64,000 nt of DNA from Telmatactis stephensoni. Lineage: Eukaryota > Cnidaria > Anthozoa > Actiniaria > Isophelliidae. The stretch is taken from NCBI GenBank assembly GCA_029948255.1, contig JALIZF010001453.1:248001-312000 (forward strand). Direction: 5' to 3'. The notes under the pieces were generated by a model. It was not told the DNA's origin. It worked only from the letters and a program-made list of their open reading frames with translations, and searched no databases. The number at the start of each line of letters is the position of its first letter. Position 1 is the stretch's first letter. A program made the position numbers and the translations under genes. Shown piece after piece: positions 1-11,657 of the stretch.

Positions 1-117
1 CATGTACAAAAGGTTGATTTCATTATTGGATAAAAAAAATATCAAATTTTGGATATCTATAAACCCACTGCAAGCCAAAGGAGTGCTGCTTGCATTAGAA
101 TATTTATCATTTTCCAC

Positions 118-1237
118 CAAGAGACCATAATACTAAGAGAACGAAACTCAGTATTGATGTCTGTGCGATGTTCGTGGCGCCCAAGGCTATTTTTAGTAAT
201 TTTGCCATCGCGCGCGCAAGGTTCTTAAGGTGACTGACTACGTTGGCAAAAAGTAATTAAATATCGTTTAAACCACAATTTTCTAGAACGAAATTTAATG
301 CTGATCCCAAAAACGAAAAGAAAAAAGGGGGGTCCCGCACTCGTTTTCAAGATAATCAGCATTGTATGAATGCCTATCTCCGAATTTTTGGTGCGAAAAT
401 CGCTCGACCGGAAGTGAATAGAAAAGAAATTAAGAATTAGGGAAATAACATTTCTACAAAGGCTACAATTGCGTAAATATTAGCTAATGGAGTATTCTGC
501 AAAATGGCATAAATACTTTTGATGTGAGAACAGCAAAATACCTTCATTCCTTTGGTTTTGTGCCGCGAGTACCAACCACAATTGTCCTCATGTCGAGCAA
601 AATTTTATACAAAAATCAATTTTTTCATATGCTAGAATAATTAACTTTTTTTGCAAAATTGATATGATTGAGATTTTTAGGTGTTTTTTTTTTAAATAAA
701 CGAAAAAAAAGTATAGGGTCCCGTGCAAAAATGAAGGGTTTTGTGCCTTTGAAGTTGTTAAAAAGGGCTAAAAAATGCTAACCGGAAGTGCCGCCATTTT
801 AAAAATGACGCGTAGCGCGAGCTTGATTCAAATTTGTGTTGACGAAAACAAGCGAGCGCTCACTGTTTTTTCCAAAAAGAAAATATTTTTACTTCATTCT
901 CTAATGATTTTGAGTATTTAAATCCACAAGAATAAATTTGGAGCTGAGTTTTGTACACAAACTTAAGTTTTTCTATGATTTTTGCTGTTCGCTGAAATCT
1001 CCGCGCGCTATGACATTGCTTAAGACGTAATGCGCGAAATCATGCGCAGTGCCAACGTAGTCAGTCACCTTAAACCATAGAATTCAAACGGTCCCGTCTG
1101 CGCGCACGTCAAAAATCAAATTCTATTGGTCGAGGGACTTGCGCGCGCGATGGCGAAGTTACTAAAAATAGCCTTAGTCGCCACGATCACACAGACATCA
1201 ATACTGAGTTTGGCTCTCTTAGTATTATGGTCTCTTG
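118..1237. mobile_element. Non-autonomous fold-back DNA transposon with 7-bp target duplication
   Basis: The left arm begins CAAGAGACCATAATACTAAG at 118 and its reverse complement ends at 1237. The arms match for about 105 bp (118-222), and a further shared block (228-249 and 1051-1072) lies inside. The left arm lacks about 60 bp present in the right one. TTTCCAC occurs immediately outside both ends (111-117 and 1238-1244), which fits a 7-bp target-site duplication. No transposase is encoded. The short open frame at 1126-1308 is only the right arm read through. The first 110 bases of the window show nothing recognisable. Confidence 0.75.
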
Positions 1238-1317
1238 TTTCCACTTATCAAAAGATACAATTCTCTTTGCCGAAAATAGAATCTTACTGTGAGAAAGAAA
1301 GGACATGATGGATTTGA

Positions 1318-1563
1318 AAGGGGTTTTTTTGAAAAATTTTACTTGATCTAAGAATTGTTTGCAACAATTTTGAATTCAGCGTCTGATGTGAATTGTCCAC
1401 TATATAGATTTTATCCGCTGGATAAGGATTTATCTGCTGAAAGGGTTTTTTTTTTGAAAAATTTTACTTGATCTAAGAATTGTTTGCAACAATTTTGAAT
1501 TCAACGTCTGATGTAAATTGTCCACTATATAGATTTTATCCGCTGGATAAGGATTTATCTGCT
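1318..1563. repeat. Tandem duplication of a ~122-bp unit
   Basis: Two adjacent copies (about 1318-1440 and 1441-1563) start with a G/T-rich run and end TTATCTGCTG. They differ by only a few substitutions and by the length of the T run, so this is a recent local duplication with no coding potential. Confidence 0.8.
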
Positions 1564-1971
1564 GGATAGCGCTATTCACCCTTCGTACAACCGGCTGTAT
1601 GATATACTTACTTCTCTTTGGTTAAGATTCATAAAAAACCCGGTTATTTGGATTCTTATAGTGATACTTCAATTCGAGCCTTTGCCTAAGAAACCTTGTT
1701 CTTTGATACTATTCAAAATTATGGCTACGTGTTGAACCTTCTCAATAATAAATACTTACACTAGCGTTCGGATACATCAATAACACTCTGATCAAACACA
1801 GCGTTCTTAAATTACGAGTTACATACACTATGTAAAATGAAACTGGTTCGAGATACTTATGTGGACTTACGAACCACTTTGCGAGTACTTGCCAATTACC
1901 AAAACGCGTACGCTTTACAAGAAAACCTGATATCTGAACATAAATGATCATAGTGCTCAAATTGTTCGACC

Positions 1972-2229
1972 ATAGACGACTTTCAAAAATGGCGGGCTCA
2001 TTGTTCACCATAACGAGGCCAGAAAGGCCTCCAAAATCAACATCGCATCAAATGATTCTAAATATATAAAACTTATCCTGTAAAATGCACATAAAATAAA
2101 TATTTTAAAAGGAAAAGGAACACATCGTCTTTGATAGCAACAGAAGTGTCGCCACGCTTATTTTCTGGCAACAAGGCCTTTGTGGCCTCGTTCTCATGTA
2201 CTAGGCCGCCATTTTTGAAAGTCGTCTAT
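1972..2229. repeat. Fold-back MITE-like inverted repeat
   Basis: A 24-bp arm at 1972-1995 is exactly complementary to 2206-2229 (ATAGACGACTTTCAAAAATG at the outer side). A second inner pair (GAGGCCAGAAAGGCC-like) extends the symmetry. No clear target duplication is visible. It lies just upstream of the first Ig exon. Confidence 0.6.
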
Positions 2230-2283
2230 TGTTTCCGTCCATTAACAAAATATAAAATGGCATCTTTATTGTTATTTTTTCAG

Positions 2284-2538
2284 ACAAACCAAGAAATGTT
2301 CAAGTTGTACCACAGAGTCTGGTGTTAAACCAAACTGATTCATTCAATCTGACATGTAGAGGGACTTCTAATCCCCCTGGTAGCTACTCCTGGTCATTGA
2401 ATGGAAAACCCTTGGTGAATGAGACTAGTCGTGTACTGTCCAGGCACAATGTAACACCAGATGATGCAGGAAATTATACTTGTAATGTTACTAATGACTT
2501 TGGTAGTGATCATGACAAGTCATCTGTTTACATTCGAC
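2284..2538 (+). CDS. Ig-like domain exon 1 of transmembrane receptor
   Basis: This exon is bounded by TTTTTTCAG and GTAAGT and is 85 codons long, phase 1 at both ends, typical of shufflable Ig domains. It encodes one I-set/C2-like Ig fold. Cysteine B lies in SFNLTC, the core tryptophan in SYSWSLNGKPL, and cysteine F in DDAGNYTCNV. Several N-x-S/T sites (NQT, NLT, NET, NVT, NYT) point to an extracellular glycosylated domain. It should form the most membrane-distal domain found in the window. The next exon follows after a 259-bp intron in the same phase. The ligand cannot be deduced. Confidence 0.85.
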
Positions 2539-2797
2539 GTAAGTACCTCGACTAAAATCGGTATTCAAGGGGGAAAACTGGGTCCATCTGTACAAGATAT
2601 AACTCCGAAAACCAGAGTAATTAACACGACCACAAACTATCTTTAGTTACACTTGTCTGGTGATTCCGTAATCACGCTTTTATTGTTTATTTGTAGTTTG
2701 CTGTGTTTGGCAGTTTATCTCTATCGAGATGCTGCTAGTCCATTCTTCTGCCAGTGTGTCTTATCACTCTTATCATTTGATTGCTGTATGTTTATAG

Positions 2798-3040
2798 ATA
2801 AACCAGAGTTAACGTGTCAACGTTACCTCAATGTCAAAGAAGATGTAAAGACAGAGTTCCAGTGTAACATCGTCACTGGATATCCTGATCCTCAATATAC
2901 CATACAGTTTAAAGGAGAAGAATACATGAAATCGTCCTTAGAACTGAACATGAAGACGGTCGACAATGGTTCAGTGATTGGTTGCACCGCTTCCAACTCT
3001 CTCGGGTCTTCTCACTGTAATACCACCTTGATTGTGACAT
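2798..3040 (+). CDS. Ig-like domain exon 2 of transmembrane receptor
   Basis: The exon lies between TGTTTATAG and GTATGT, 81 codons, phase 1-1. It encodes a degenerate Ig fold starting KPELTCQRYLNV. A cysteine lies in the strand EFQCNIV and a partner in GSVIGCTASNS. The motif YPDPQYTIQF occupies the usual tryptophan position, with the tryptophan replaced. The extra pair CQ and SHCNTT may form a second disulfide. N-glycosylation sites NGS and NTT are present. The open frame continues upstream into intron sequence, so the acceptor, not a methionine, sets the start. Confidence 0.8.
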
Positions 3041-3314
3041 GTATGTATCAAAATTTGGTCAAACTGTCATCCAAATTGTGGATGATTACATACACTGTGT
3101 CATTCTTTCCATGATGATTGATTCGATTTTTTTTCTATTCGTTCTTTATTAACCCTGCGAAACTATTATTCAGTTGATTGTTTCACAATAAGAACCGCCC
3201 AGAAAATGTACATTGGTGAAGATTCGTACTTATCGCTCTGTTATAGCTCTTAATTGTTGTTGTTGTTGTTTGTGAGGACAACAATCTGTTGTCAACGTGT
3301 TATGTAATGCTTAG

Positions 3315-3829
3315 CGTTGTAGTAAATTATGTTTCAGACAGCAAGTAAAATAATTTTGATCCCCAAACTTTCGAATAATCGTCCATCATGAATTTACAAT
3401 TCAAAATTCAAACAACTAAAACAATTCTGTGACGTGGCGAAGCCGGTCTTGCATTATGGACAAAATGAGAGAACGTTACAGGATTGTATGGTAGGTGAAG
3501 TTTTGGCTAAACATGTTTATGATAATAACCATGGAGTGGCATGGGATGATGTTACAACTGTATGCAAAGAAAGTAGATGGCACAGAGAAAATGAAAGGAA
3601 GCATGGATTGTGGGTATATATAACATTGATTAGTTGCGCCGTAGTTATCAAGAGTTGCTATTTAAGCTTTTATTTTAGTTAATTGTAAATCTAAGATATA
3701 TTTAGTTTGCTTTATGCCTGTTTCATTACTCTCATGATGCATGATGATCGCCCGATGATCGCCCGAAAGCTTGGAATTTGAAAAAGAGTTATTTTACTTG
3801 CTGGCTGAAACGTAGTTTTTACTACAACG
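3315..3829. mobile_element. Fold-back element in receptor intron
   Basis: CGTTGTAGT at 3315 is matched by ACTACAACG at 3829. The arms remain alignable for about 90 bp, with the shared core CAGCAAGTAAAATAA and a GATCGCCCG repeat in the right arm. The centre has an open frame (3434-3682) without recognisable homology. No target duplication was recognised. Confidence 0.6.
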
Positions 3830-3866
3830 ATATGAAGTTACCCAAAATCTGGCAGTCTTTGATGTT

Positions 3867-4053
3867 GGTAGAGGTTATTTCGCGAGCTTCAAAACGACAT
3901 TTCGCGTCAGAAGGTCCCGTTATTAGGGCTAGATAAAGGTTAGGTTTAGGCTAACCTAGCCCTAAACCTAACCCTAAAACCTAAAATCTAGCTCTAACAA
4001 TGGGGTCCTTTGACGCGAAGTGTCGTTCTGAAGCTCGCGAAACAACCTCTACC
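3867..4053. mobile_element. MITE with 9-bp target duplication and telomere-like core
   Basis: Arms of about 65 bp begin GGTAGAGGTTATTTCGCGAG and end with the reverse complement. TTTGATGTT stands directly outside both ends (3858-3866 and 4054-4062), a perfect 9-bp duplication. The centre consists of degenerate CCCTAAACCTAACCCTAAAA units on one strand. No coding capacity. Confidence 0.8.
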
Positions 4054-4555
4054 TTTGATGTTAATCCCTTTTAGGTGAATGCTTCTGAGTATTTTCTGAT
4101 AATTACTTTTCAACTTCACAACTTAGTATTGTATTCTCTCCGCATTATATCAATGAATGCAGGCAGAAAAAAACATAAATCAGCTGCATTGTTGCAAATA
4201 ATGCCGTCAGTCTAACCTAACAGACGGCAATATTTTTAATAATGCAGTGATCACATTGCAATATTAATATTGCAGTGTGACTTGCTTAGGGGAACCAGAT
4301 TTGCAGGTTGATAAAGAAATGTAACTACTCAGTTAGCAGTCGCAGTACTTTTCAGAGCCTTTTCAAAATCCAGTTCCCCATTCAGAAAAAAGTCTTATAA
4401 GGCTTTCTTATTATGAAAAACGTTAGCATCAAAACGATATACAATCGACAGAAGTACGCATGCTCATACAAAACTTCATTAAAAAAATTTGCTTCAATTT
4501 CAACAATCTTGGTGATTTTGTTGGTTATGAAGTTGACCAGTAATTATACCAGATC

Positions 4556-4639
4556 GTTACTTCAGCCAGCAGCAATTTTGGATATATTGCAGTCAGCTTC
4601 GGGCTACGCCCTAGCAATATTGCTGCTGGCTTCAGTAAC
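4556..4639. repeat. Imperfect hairpin
   Basis: GTTAC followed by a CAGCCAGCAGCAA block is mirrored by TTGCTGCTGGCT and GTAAC, with a short GGGCTACGCCC stem in the centre. It accounts for the open frame at 4413-4646, which shows no protein features. Confidence 0.4.
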
Positions 4640-4702
4640 TATGTAAAACATAAGCCGTAGAGTGCAAGAAAACTTACCTTGCAAGCACCGGGTTATTTGC
4701 TT

Positions 4703-4770
4703 TTTTGTTGTTGTTGTTGGGTTTTTTGTTGTTGTTGTTGTTGTTGTTTGTTTGTTTGTTTTTGTTTTTT
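4703..4770. repeat. (TTG)n/(TTTG)n microsatellite
   Basis: TTG and then TTTG repeats run across this stretch, interrupted once by GGGTTTTT. Similar short TTG runs occur near 24856-24903 and 44207-44236. Confidence 0.8.
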
Positions 4771-4847
4771 TCTGATTCTGAATAGCGCTACTGAGTTAGG
4801 GGAAAAACTTTTCCCGGCGCCTGCAACTTTCCAGGTTGAGCATGCGT

Positions 4848-5166
4848 GATAAATAATAATAATAACATTAAGTAATAATAATCTTCAGCAGATCCACATT
4901 ATGTGATGGCTATTCTTCTGCTGGCACTGATACTCACTACCTCAACACTAAATATTTTTCATACCTCGCTCAACTCACATGTTGATTTTTGCTGAGAGAG
5001 GAAAAATCGGAGAATACGGAGAAAAAACCCTCGTGGCATGCTAGAGAACAACACATCAAACAAACTCAATTCACATTTGATCCGATGCCCAAGCCGGGCC
5101 TCGAATCCAGACCATAGTGGTGAAAGGCGGGTGCTCTCACCACTCGGATAACCATGCCACTCAAAT
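4848..5166 (-). mobile_element. tRNA-derived SINE, copy 1
   Basis: Read on the minus strand, the head has a pol III A-box-like TGGTTATCCGAGTGG and a B-box-like GGATTCGAGGCC. A body contains TTGAGTTTGTTTG and GGTTTTTTCTCCG, and the tail is a TTA-rich run at 4848-4885. A second copy with the same head and body lies at 17040-17200. Both lie in introns of the receptor gene. Confidence 0.65.
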
Positions 5167-5792
5167 GACGTAGCAAAACGTCGATTTCACGAGCTAAGCC
5201 AGTGATACCTTGTGGGGGAAACCGCTCTACGTATGATGACATATGCATATCAAATCGGTTTTGAAACAGGGTTCTTACTTTCTGTTTTACTTTTTTCCCT
5301 CCTCCTTTTCTTCAAAAAGACAACACTTTTGCTTCCAGGAATGGCGATTTACAAAAATCACCAGAACCGGCAGGGGTTATTTTTCTTCGTTCTCCGTGAA
5401 GGGATTAGAATAATGACCCTTCTCGCATGATCAAGAAAACTAAATTAGGATCACGTGACTGTAAACATAGTTTACTGCACTTGTTTTATATGTGCGATGG
5501 TAGTCCAGAAAAAAAATTGATAGTCTACGAACCAGTCCGAAATGAGCTGTAATAGGTTTGATAGGTATTAGTCAGTGTATACAATTTGTTAAACTCACAA
5601 TAATATTACTGAAATGGTAGCTTATATTTTAACTGTGTGCACTTCCTTTCAAGAGTTTCATCCTTACAAGTATAATAAATTCTATTATAAAATATTTGAG
5701 ATATAACGTGCACGCTGATTGGCTGGCTACCATGTTTATATCAGAGGACAGAGACATGGCTCGCTCAAAAAAACGTCGAAAATATTTTATAA

Positions 5793-5983
5793 AAGCAATA
5801 TATAACGATCACTTATGTCTCTGTACTGTGATATAAACACTCTGGAAGATGTAGAGCACTCGAAAAGCAAGAGAAACACTTGGCTACGCCTCACCATTCC
5901 TAAGCTTGCTTTTCTCTTGCTCTACACCTTCCATCGTGTTTATATCACAGTACAGAGACATGCGCGCGCGTTTTATATTGCTT
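5793..5983. mobile_element. Fold-back MITE
   Basis: The arm AAGCAATATATAACG followed by TGTCTCTGTACTGTGATATA is mirrored by the right end TATCACAGTACAGAGACA and TATATTGCTT. The centre is a GGCTACGCC hairpin. No ORF and no certain target duplication. Confidence 0.6.
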
Positions 5984-6209
5984 AAGGAGAATTTCAATAA
6001 TTGCATAATACATATAGGATAAGAACTCAAGTCTGTTTCTAGAAGTCTCGCAGACATTTTCACTCGATACTATGACTAGTCGGTGGCTTTGTCAGTTGCA
6101 GGCAAAATTTATTGTAAGTGGCCTGTCATCATATGGATGGCTTGGATTACCTTGTGTAGAATTGATATTAGAAAAAAGAAACATACTCATGTTGATGTTG
6201 TTTCCCCAG

Positions 6210-6446
6210 ATTTTCAACCTTGCGACAAAACCTATTTGATACCCAGAGGATTGTGCGTAAATGTGACGATTAAAAGTTTTCCGATCGCTAATGTGAGTTG
6301 TTCACCAACTGAGTTGAATCACCATACGGAAATAGGGAACAAACACAACATTTGTGCTGCAGACACCGAAGAGAAGAAAACTTCCTATTGTTTGGTAAAC
6401 AATGCCGTTGGAAAATGTGACCTGAATTTTGAAATCTACCCAATAC
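6210..6446 (+). CDS. Ig-like/cysteine-rich domain exon 3 of transmembrane receptor
   Basis: The exon lies between TTTCCCCAG and GTAAGC, 79 codons, phase 1-1 like its neighbours. It has six cysteines (QPCDK, GLCVN, VSCSP, NICAAD, SYCLVN, GKCDL). CVNVTI resembles strand B of an Ig fold and TSYCLVNNAVG strand F (Y-x-C). N-glycosylation sites NVT and NVS are present. The extra cysteines suggest additional disulfides. The core tryptophan is missing, so the Ig call is weaker here than for exon 1. The upstream part of the open frame (from 6083) is intron. Confidence 0.65.
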
Positions 6447-8294
6447 GTAAGCTGCCATTTTCTTTGTCTTATGAATTTATATTTCACTGCCGATACCACA
6501 TTGTCACAGTTACAAGGTTAAAGGCGGCATTTGCGTGTAGTGCAACTTGTAAACTTGTCTCGCAACGCTAGAAACTGTATCGTTGGGTAGTGCCGTGGTA
6601 GTTCAAAGTGTTTCACTGTGCAACACATTTCAGCAACTTGCATTTTTTTACTGGGAAAGGCTGGGGAGAAATGGTATCATTGGCGCGAGAAACTGGCGCG
6701 AAAGGTGCGCGTATGTTCTTCAGGAAAAACGCGTCAAATTGCTAAGCAAGTTGCTTGAGGGGTGATACATGGCGCATTGACGTTGCACGTTGTTGTGGTA
6801 GCAGCACCAAGTTCGATTCTACTTCATGCAACGTGCGCAACAAAAAACATTGCGTCAAGCCCTGTTACACTATGTAATTGTCCTGCAACTTGTCTTGGAA
6901 CGGCGTTCATAGTGCGAGAGGAGTTGCCGAGAAAATTGCACGGTGCAACAGGGACGTTCACTGAGCATTGCTTTTGACATAAATCAGTGTTATCATCATC
7001 ATAACTTTCGCTTTGAGCAAAAACTCCTGGAAATCAAAAGTATTTGTTCGTTCGTGCCTCCCTGGTTCATTTATGGGCATGTCTTGGTCTTTCTTGGCTT
7101 TACACGGGCTGTTACCAAAACTTCTAAGAATATATACGCACAGTCGAGGTTGCTGTTGAGCCAAATATAACTGTAAAATGGTCTTTTAGGGCCTTGTTAT
7201 ATCAAGCGAGCTGTCCTGTTTTCCATGTAATCGCACCAACCGAATTATGTGGGATTTATAGTTAAACTGGGATCTCGGCAAACCAAGCCAGTCCGGTTAA
7301 CCAGGCCAGCTCGCTTCATAAATTCAGACCATTATAACTGATCATTTATGGTCGATTTCTGAATGGTCAAATAGCGCTAATCCAGGATATTCCATTAGTT
7401 TTCTTAACAGTTAATCCTGGATTTGCTCTAATAAGGCATGCAGGAACTCAGGTCTGGTCAATATATTTTTGTCAGATTTTCGAAGCTCATTACTCACTGC
7501 CTAATTTTGGTTTCGATCGGATCACTACAGTAACACTCTATCTTGAAATTGCAAAGATTGACTTATGCTGTAACTTAGCTATCACCGTCGATCATGTAAA
7601 ATCGAAGGAGCGATCAGGATCACTACGATTCCTGAACACATTTTTTGTTGCAATCGAAGTGATCATGTGGAAATTAAAGCAAGCTTGAGAAACGTTCTCT
7701 CATGGCTGTTTAGAGTGCAAGTATCATACCTGTAAAATATGTATTATAACATTGAGCACTATATTTCAGCTGTACTGCTTTATAGATAAAGAAATAAGCT
7801 GAGGTACATCAGCAACAGAGAAGCGCGTCAGTGACGTCAGACTCAGACAAACAAACCAATTTTTTCATATTTTGGAGTCCGATTTTGGCACTAAGATTTT
7901 ACTGGTCAGGGTTTTGAAAAAAATAAAAGTTTTCACGATATGATTGGTATTTTTGGGTGTTGTTTTCAGGATGATTACAGTTTCATGATCTTTGTCTAAC
8001 CCATGCATCTATTACGAGAGCTATTTTTAGAACCGACACGCAACGCTATTTGTTTTAGTCACATGACAGTATTTTATTGATGAAGCACGTGACGCATGGG
8101 CATCATTTTTTGAGAATGACTATTTAAAAAGTGTATTGCTTTTATCATTTACTTTTTTGCCCGTTACTCAAACGCTCCCCGCGGCAGGTTGACTTCAAGG
8201 TTATAATTTGCTGTTACTGTTGTTGTTCGTGTTCCTGTTGTTGCTTACTTAGCACTTATTAAACGAGGGATAAATGGAAATGATATATACCTAT
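6447..8294. other. Intron sequence without recognised gene
   Basis: Apart from short inverted repeats such as the pair near 7250-7330, I see no coding exon with good splice sites and no known RNA gene. Open frames here (6583-7170) have no domain features. One more receptor exon could be hidden between here and 11657, because the SEA module lacks its first part. Confidence 0.4.
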
Positions 8295-9080
8295 TTGCAC
8301 AAACATTGACCCTTTCAAAATCATTGAACCAGAAGCTGAGACCAAATGACTCTTGGGTACCAAGAATTTATCTCGTTCACTGTTTGAAACGTCTACGTTA
8401 ACTTCTTTAAAGTGCACCTAACCGGCCCCCTTGATATTTCCCTTTTTGACGAAAAGTTCGAGCATTTCTAAGGACTTGTACCACAAAATTACGCGATTTG
8501 AATGAATTCCGAATTTTTTACACAATTTTAAAGTTTGGAGTTCCATGGAACACTTTCAAAAAACTTAAGCCTGGATAGACGTCACACTCTTTTGTTCGTT
8601 TTGAAATTCTTTTGTGCAAAACGAAAGAGTGTGACGTCTACCCAGGCGGAATTTTTTTCACTCCGACTTCAGACTCTTCGGAATTGCAGCTTTTGCTGGG
8701 CATTTTTTTTTTTTTTTTTTTTTTTTGCCTATAAATACGAAAAATCAATTTTCAGCAGCTTTGAGTGAAATTCAAAGTGTATTCAAATCTGCATCACTTC
8801 AGTGATCGAATTAGTCAACCAAGTTCCCATATATTCTCGGGTGAGCCACCACAGGAAGCTCAAAGGCCCTTTTTTCTGATGTTTAAAATTTTGTAAAAGC
8901 TTTGGAATTCATTCATGTCGAGTAATTTTATCGTAGAAGTTCTTAGAAATGGTTGGACTTTTTATCAAAATTGGAAGTAACAGGGGGTTAGGTGCACTTT
9001 AAAATAATCTAATAAACTAATTTCCCAGTGTTCTTCTCGGTCTCAGCTTCTATGCTTTGAAAGGGTCAATGTTTGTGCAA
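8295..9080. mobile_element. Compound fold-back element with a nested hairpin
   Basis: Outer arms TTGCACAAACATTGACCC (8295) and its complement (ending 9080) enclose a second pair beginning TTTAAAGTGCACCTAAC (8406) and ending at 9003. Each pair stays alignable for tens of bases or more. A separate hairpin at 8567-8647, stem GACGTCACACTCTTT, lies inside. A T run of about 25 is at 8703-8726. The structure suggests successive insertions of MITEs into one another. Confidence 0.6.
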
Positions 9081-9104
9081 TTAGCTATATATAGCTAATC
9101 TACA

Positions 9105-9346
9105 TATATAGCTAATTGTCGCTGAAAAAAGCCTAAAGCCTAAAGCTTTGAAGCTATGAATCATGAATTTTTTTTCACATGTGACATTATTACAATAAGA
9201 AACTCACTGTATGATTTGCAAATTCTAAAACTTGGACACATATTCCTTAATTTCTTAGATAGCCTACCAGCGAAGTTTGTTAGTAAACAAAAGATAGTTG
9301 AAAGGCTTTAGCCTTTAGGCTTTTTTCAGCGACAACGTTAATTGAA
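9105..9346. mobile_element. Fold-back MITE, GTCGCTGAAAAAAGCCTAAA family, copy 1
   Basis: The left arm TTGTCGCTGAAAAAAGCC and the right arm GGCTTTTTTCAGCGACAA define a palindromic element. A second copy in the same region is at 9580-9992. The flanking TAGCTATATATAGCTA runs are shared. Confidence 0.6.
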
Positions 9347-9579
9347 ATAGCTATACACTCAAACGCAGTAAGGTTGTAGTCTACATTTATACAGATATCC
9401 AATTTATTCAGTATATCTAGTAATGAAATGCAATTTGTAAATAAGCGCTCACACTCGAAATATAGTTTTTTGATTCCTGTGAGAGTTTAGAAAGACTAAA
9501 AAATATTTTTTGGCAAGCACTACATGCAAGCAATGCCGATTCAAGCAATATTTTGGGTTTTGTATCTCATTAGATATAG

Positions 9580-9992
9580 CTATTTCAATTAACATTGTCG
9601 CTGAAAAAAGCCTAAAGGCTAAAGCCTTTCAAATATCTTTTGTGTACTAACAAACTTCTCTGTAGGCTATCTGAGAAATTTATGAATATGCACGTCCAAG
9701 TTGTAGAATTTGCAAACATACAGGGAGATTTTATTGTAATGATGTCACGGTGATAAACACTTTTCGTGATTCCGCTTTCAAAGCTTAAAGCCTGGTTTTC
9801 ACTTCAACGGAAGCAGAAGCGGAAGCAACATACGCAGACTCAGTAATGTACTGCTCATTAGTAGCGCTTGTCTTTTCTCACACCTAGGTGATAAACGCGA
9901 TACTGAGTCTGCGTATGTTGCTTCCGCTTCTGCTTCCGTCGAAGTGAAAACCAGGCTTTAGGCTTTTTTCAGCGACAACGTTAATTGAATTA
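9580..9992. mobile_element. Fold-back MITE, copy 2, with another MITE inserted
   Basis: The same terminal sequence as the copy at 9105 starts near 9595 and its complement ends near 9985. Inside, 9789-9955 is a near-perfect hairpin of a different family, with arms GCCTGGTTTTCACTTC and a GAAGCAGAAGCGGAAGC core. It is inserted in the AAAGCC part of the host arm. Confidence 0.6.
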
Positions 9993-10071
9993 GCTATATT
10001 GGTATATTTGTATAAATGTAGACTACAACCTTTCTTTACTCGAGGGTATATAGAGTATACACTTATTTCCA

Positions 10072-10330
10072 ATAACGTTGTCGTGGTTCAAAGCAACAAG
10101 CGTCAAGCGTCAAACCGAAATGAATGCTGGTTTTGTGCTGGTAATGTATTATTTCAAAATCAGTCAGAATGGAGTGCTATACTCACAAGCACGTCAAAAT
10201 GCTTACATTTTGTAATGAGTTTTATAGAAACAAGTTGGTTTGAATACATTGCCAACATAAAACCAGAACAAAGTATTCAATTCCGTCTTGGCTTGGCGCT
10301 TGTTGCTTTGAACTGCGACAAACGTTTTTT
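10072..10330. mobile_element. Fold-back MITE
   Basis: Arms of about 70 bp share TTCAAAGCAACAAGCG, with its complement CGCTTGTTGCTTTGAA near 10295-10312. The open frame across it is an artefact of the palindrome. Confidence 0.6.
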
Positions 10331-10517
10331 GAAATATGTGTATAAATATAATATACAACATATACATACAAAAAGGATTTGATAAATATTAATTGTGCGT
10401 AGAGGCTTAAGTAGCTAAAGTTTTCGAGTTAGCCTCTACAGCATGTAGAAGTCGAGAAAAGAAGAACGGAAATAAAGAATAACTGAGAAAAAAGGAAAGA
10501 ATAAAGAAAATACTGAT

Positions 10518-10657
10518 AGAGTGCACGCACTTAATCCGTAAGACATAAATAGTACAAAATAGTGCTAAATTATGCTAATTCCTTTGTTTCCTATTGTCTA
10601 ATCAACACTATTTAGTAGTAATCAGTAATGTTTGTTTCACGGATTAAGTGCATGCAA
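10518..10657. mobile_element. MITE family AGAGTGC, copy 1
   Basis: The ends AGAGTGCACGCACTTAATCC and GGATTAAGTGCATGCA are complementary. A TA precedes the left end. The copy at 13216-13361 shares its ends and the internal AAATAGTGCTAA-like block. Confidence 0.6.
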
Positions 10658-11657
10658 CATAATCTATTTCAACATAAGTATATATTATAGGAATATAAAT
10701 ATATATTAGTATATTATATGTTCACTCACTAGTCTCCGTTAAAACTAATAATGCTATTCATAAACATGGTCAGTGCTGTCAAGCTCCGTTTATGGATTAC
10801 AGTGAACTTTGCCATAGATAGCTACACTGTAGCTATATCTCAAAGGACTAAAATATTTGCACTGTTTGTAATCTTTTAGTTACCGAGGAGACGTTCTGGT
10901 ATGGTACGTGTAAAATAACAAGCAAACAATTAAATCAGATTAGTACGCAAGAGGTTCAGGAAATGGTATGTGTAATAAGTAAAACTTTAGTACATATCAT
11001 TTTTCATAATTTTGTTCTTGGTATTAATGATTTCGAAAATCCCCATCACATTCGGTCTTTCTTTTGCATCAAAAAGTTATTGACATCTTACAGTGCTACT
11101 TCTCCAACAACAGTGCTACTACTCCCGATAATTTTTTCATGCAAAATATCCTATCACGATGGAGTATATACACCGAATATAATTTTTACAAATGATAATT
11201 ATTTAGCTTATAATGCATCAAAATTGGACAATAAGTATCTTAGGCTCATGGTAGGAACTTGCCACAAGTCTGTTTTAAGCGTCAAAAATGTATATTGAAA
11301 ATTCGTCTGAAAAGTTTGTTTAGGTGACCTTGGTTGGAGTAGTTGTGACGGAATTGAACGGGGTACATTAAACGGAGTCTCCTTCTGATCCATGCAGTTT
11401 TAGTGTCATGCCAAAAAACTTATTGATATGAGACATTCAAAAATATGAGTAATTTTAAAATAATAATTATTTTTGTTTGGTTTCTATGACGTCATGTTTT
11501 GCTATCCCTGCTAAAAATATCACCATTTTGAAATAAACAGGAAAATAAAGCCGTAACAGATAGGTCATTGTATAGAGTTCAAAATTCTTAGCAATAAACG
11601 TAACGAGTTAAGTTATTCTTTCTCTTGCTTATTATATTATATATTATATTTTTACAG
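10658..11657. other. AT-rich intron sequence
   Basis: Mostly TATA-rich sequence. The open frame 10963-11298 has no domain signature. No splice-bounded exon found that would supply the missing first helix of the SEA domain. Confidence 0.35.

Noticed and set aside
1126..1308. Small protein with a membrane-like stretch, as a possible signal peptide exon
   Set aside because: It lies within the inverted arm of the transposon at 118-1237, has a stop before any donor and is mirrored on the left arm.
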